Source: Lachnospiraceae bacterium (GTDB taxonomy: Bacteria; Bacillota; Clostridia; Lachnospirales; Lachnospiraceae). From it: a DNA stretch of 25,435 bases. The position numbers and the translations under genes were made by a program. Where the stretch lies: NCBI GenBank assembly GCA_003507655.1, contig DNUZ01000023.1:1-25435 (forward strand). Reading direction: 5' to 3'. The notes beneath the pieces are model-generated. The model did not search any database. It saw only the letters and a list, made by a program, of their open reading frames with translations, and was not told the DNA's origin. Below, in pieces: positions 23,593-25,435 of this stretch; the first letter of the stretch is position 1, and each line of letters opens with the position of its first letter.

Positions 23593-23602
23593 GAGGGTGA
23601 GA

Positions 23603-23908
23603 ATGGCAAAGATAAAGGTTGATACAACTGCGTTAGAGAAAAAATTAGGAACAATGAATGGCAAAATTAATGAAATAAAAAAAAGTATTGATGATATCGA
23701 TAAAGAGATGCAGAAGGTAGAAAAATACTGGAAAGGAGATGCCAGTAAACTGTTTTTATTAAACTATGCAAAGACAGATACTTCTCTAGGTTCCATGATG
23801 GATATCCTGACGGAAAGTAAAAACGAAATGCAGGAAATCTGTAAAAAATATAATAACTGTGAAGCAAGTATTGGGAAGATGATAGAAGGGATGAAGATGG
23901 AGGGATGA
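23603..23908 (+). CDS. WXG100-family (EsxA-like) T7SS protein
   Basis: A 101-residue, all-helical, charged protein of the right size for the WXG100 family, which are secreted by or serve as partners for Type VII systems. The helical hairpin has its turn at KYWKGDASKLF, with Trp43-x-Gly45 as the WXG motif, preceded by a heptad-like helix (LGTMNGKINEIKKSIDDIDKEMQKVE). A second helix runs to the C-terminus. There is no signal peptide, as usual. The ATG at 23603 follows TAGGAGGGTGAGA. A canonical YxxxD/E export motif is not obvious at its C-terminus (KMIEGMKMEG), so it may travel with a partner such as the next gene's product. Confidence 0.85.
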   Translation: MAKIKVDTTALEKKLGTMNGKINEIKKSIDDIDKEMQKVEKYWKGDASKLFLLNYAKTDTSLGSMMDILTESKNEMQEICKKYNNCEASIGKMIEGMKMEG

Positions 23909-23912
23909 AAGA

Positions 23913-24767
23913 ATGAGTAAAAAAATCAAAGCAGATATGGGAAAGTTAGAAGAAATCCAAACGATTTTAGAGAACAATGCAAAAAAGATTACTCATAATA
24001 TTACACGGATAGGGGAGCTGCATAAGGAAATAGATGTCTGCTGGGAAAGTCAAATGTGGGATTCCTGCTATAAGACATATTGTGATCTGAAAAAACAGCC
24101 ATATGAACCTGATCTGGAAAAACTGTTCTTAGCAAGTCTTGGTTCATTTGGATCATTGGGAAGTAATACGGCAGGAATTGTACAGATGTTCCAAAACGGA
24201 GTCGATAAAAAGACCCTGATCGGGATGACGAAGAGGCTGATAAAAAATTTTGGAAATCTTGCAGATGAGGCATATAAAGAGAATCCGGATTGGAAAAGGG
24301 TTTTTCGTGGAAAATATGAGATTGCAACGAAAGGAGAAGAAACCTGGATTAAAAAATATGGAAAAGGTTACAAATTTTCTTCGGAAAAAAATGTAGGAGA
24401 AAATATAAAAGTTGGAACAAACTGGGCAGGAGTAGCTTTTTCCGGGATTTTGAATGCCATTGATAACTATGAAGAATTTGGAACAACAAAATCCAAACGC
24501 TTTTGGGAAGAGACGTTGTTGGAAACAGCATTTGAAGTTATGGAAGATATAACGGTAAGAGCAGTGGTGTCAGCTGCACTAACAGCAATATGCGGAGGAG
24601 CAACTGTAGTAGCCATATCAGCAGTGACGGTAGGAGTTATATGGGCAATAGATGTAGTTGAGGGTTATCGTTGGGAAAGAAAGTCTGGGGAACCTAAACG
24701 GGCAGCAGAAGCGGTAACAGATAGAATTTTAGATGACATAGAGTCTAAGAAAAAAGAAGGAGAATAA
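23913..24767 (+). CDS. Candidate T7SS effector with WXG/LXG-like N-terminus and hydrophobic C-terminus
   Basis: A 284-residue protein with no firm family. Residues 1-75 form a helical hairpin with a degenerate WXG turn (VCWESQMWDS, Trp44-x-Ser46). Residues 110-200 are charged. Then comes FWEETLLETAFEVMEDITVR, followed by a Gly/Ala/Val-rich stretch at about 217-249 (AVVSAALTAICGGATVVAISA onward), and a basic end, KRAAEAVTDRILDDIESKK. This layout recalls the C-terminal regions of LXG/WXG proteins in Lachnospiraceae T7SS loci. The hydrophobic stretch might insert into a membrane. GGAGGG is 8 nt before the ATG, and only 4 nt separate it from the WXG100 gene, its likely export partner. Toxicity is a guess based on context. 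Confidence 0.6.
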   Translation: MSKKIKADMGKLEEIQTILENNAKKITHNITRIGELHKEIDVCWESQMWDSCYKTYCDLKKQPYEPDLEKLFLASLGSFGSLGSNTAGIVQMFQNGVDKKTLIGMTKRLIKNFGNLADEAYKENPDWKRVFRGKYEIATKGEETWIKKYGKGYKFSSEKNVGENIKVGTNWAGVAFSGILNAIDNYEEFGTTKSKRFWEETLLETAFEVMEDITVRAVVSAALTAICGGATVVAISAVTVGVIWAIDVVEGYRWERKSGEPKRAAEAVTDRILDDIESKKKEGE

Positions 24768-24770
24768 ACG

Positions 24771-25391
24771 ATGGAAAATTTGAAAGCAATCATCGTATTT
24801 CTGCTGTTTTGGTCAATAGCAATATGGTGTGTAAGAGTGGTTAAACGAAAACACAAGAAACAAATCATGAAATTTAGCGAAGAGTTGCCGGAGATGGAAT
24901 TGGTTACAGATGAAGAGGAGAGAAAATACATCTATCAATCAATAAATGGTTCTGGAAAATTTTTGACGGTTCTTATAGTGTTTGTATTTTTATTTAATTT
25001 ATGGATAATGGCAGATGAAATGAAAATCATATGGAAACAATGGATGAATGGGTTGGAATTAGATTTTTGGACATTTTCAGGTTTTGGCATAATGGATTGG
25101 ATTATTGCGGAATATCTTAGCACTAAAATAGAGCGAAAACGCATATGTGAAAGTGGAGTGGTAAAAAAGAAAATTGTTCATATAAAGTCATATGAAAAGT
25201 TTGATTATGGATGGCCAGAGGGTGTGATTGATGGAAAAGAGAGAGAATTAAGAATTGATCTTAGTCCGGATGCGGAAAAGCCATTTAAACAGGATGGAGA
25301 TATGGCAATGTTGGTATGGTTAGAGAACGGGGAGAATAGCTTATTACCTCGAATGAAGCCGAAAGATGAAAGTAATGTAGGAGAAGAATAA
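24771..25391 (+). CDS. Small integral membrane protein, candidate immunity protein
   Basis: A 206-residue protein of unknown family. It has a hydrophobic segment at about 4-21 (LKAIIVFLLFWSIAIWCV), a second at about 64-81 (FLTVLIVFVFLFNLWIM), possibly a third near 102-119 (FWTFSGFGIMDWIIAEYL), and a soluble charged C-terminal half. AGAAGGAGAATAAACG precedes its ATG, 3 nt after the candidate effector gene, so the two are translationally close. Its position after a T7SS effector-like gene, its membrane nature and the existence of a second broken copy right behind it fit an immunity protein, which often occur in repeated copies. No homologue is recognised by eye, so this stays inference. Confidence 0.6.
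   Translation: MENLKAIIVFLLFWSIAIWCVRVVKRKHKKQIMKFSEELPEMELVTDEEERKYIYQSINGSGKFLTVLIVFVFLFNLWIMADEMKIIWKQWMNGLELDFWTFSGFGIMDWIIAEYLSTKIERKRICESGVVKKKIVHIKSYEKFDYGWPEGVIDGKERELRIDLSPDAEKPFKQDGDMAMLVWLENGENSLLPRMKPKDESNVGEE
24953..24992 (+). repeat. Direct repeat, first copy (second copy 25396-25435)
   Basis: The 40-nt segment starting TGGAAAATTTTTGACGG occurs again 443 nt downstream with a single G-to-A difference. The true repeat may be longer, since the second copy is cut by the window end. Confidence 0.85.
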
Positions 25392-25394
25392 GAG

Positions 25395-25435
25395 ATGGAA
25401 AATTTTTGACGATTCTTATAGTGTTTGTATTTTTA
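25395..25435 (+). pseudogene. Start of a second, internally deleted copy of the membrane-protein gene
   Basis: Positions 25396-25435 match 24953-24992 at 39 of 40 bases, and would encode GKFLTILIVFVFL, the second membrane segment of the preceding gene. The sequence is preceded by AGATGGAAAATTT, which equals the start of that gene (24771-24781). Read from this ATG, however, it gives Met-Glu-Asn-Phe and then TGA, so the copy is broken at the fifth codon. The rest lies beyond the window edge. Confidence 0.75.

Noticed and set aside
1..25435. tRNA, rRNA or insertion-sequence genes
   Set aside because: I found no tRNA-like cloverleaf, rRNA segment or transposase frame in either strand on reading the window; a covariance-model scan could still find a small RNA.

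Overview
The window looks like a chromosomal segment of a low-to-moderate G+C anaerobic Firmicute, most likely a Lachnospiraceae gut commensal of the Roseburia/Agathobacter/Blautia type. The reasons are the strong AGGAGG ribosome sites, TTGACA/TATAAT promoters, pyruvate phosphate dikinase and acetate kinase as highly expressed fermentation genes, a SpoVB-like flippase, a class B sortase, a lysine-rich surface-protein tail typical of BspA-like proteins, and the clostridial gene order yceD-rpmF-plsX-acpP-rnc-smc-ftsY. This assignment is inference; no 16S rRNA or other taxonomic marker is present.

Layout. 1-183 is the end of a leucine-rich-repeat surface protein, closed by a terminator. 296-3146 is a monocistronic ppdK unit with its own promoter, a structured leader of about 100 nt and a terminator. 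3183-4083 holds two A+T-rich GNAT acetyltransferases that look inserted. 4279-5152 is a lone class B sortase with a very strong terminator, facing a convergent SpoVB-like exporter (5198-6517, minus). 6566-9365 is a sulfur-trafficking operon: cysteine desulfurase, IscU/NifU scaffold and the tRNA 2-thiouridylase MnmA. Its last stop codon abuts the stop of convergent tmcAL (tRNA-Met acetylcytidine ligase). tmcAL and ackA are divergent, with back-to-back promoters; TmcAL consumes acetate and ATP, the same pair that AckA handles.

12050-21757 is the conserved housekeeping block: yceD and rpmF, then a terminator and a compact GC-rich multi-hairpin element, a YesL/DUF624 membrane gene, plsX and acpP (lipid synthesis), rnc, smc and ftsY (RNA processing, chromosome condensation, membrane targeting), and a threonine ammonia-lyase with an ACT domain.

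21879-25435 is an accessory region and the most unusual part. It is a Type VII (ESX/Yuk-like) secretion locus that appears partly eroded. A Hanks-type kinase loses its frame after the catalytic domain, next to a short piece of Ig-like surface repeat in the +1 frame. That piece runs directly into the C-terminal end of an EssC/FtsK-like ATPase in a third frame; the rest of the ATPase is absent here. Behind it the EsaB/YukD ubiquitin-like protein, a WXG100 protein, a WXG/LXG-like candidate effector and a membrane protein (candidate immunity) are all intact. The window ends in the start of a second, internally deleted copy of the membrane protein gene, apparently created through a 10-bp microhomology. 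The region therefore reads as a T7SS secretion machine that has lost its motor locally while its cargo and immunity cassette persists and reshuffles.
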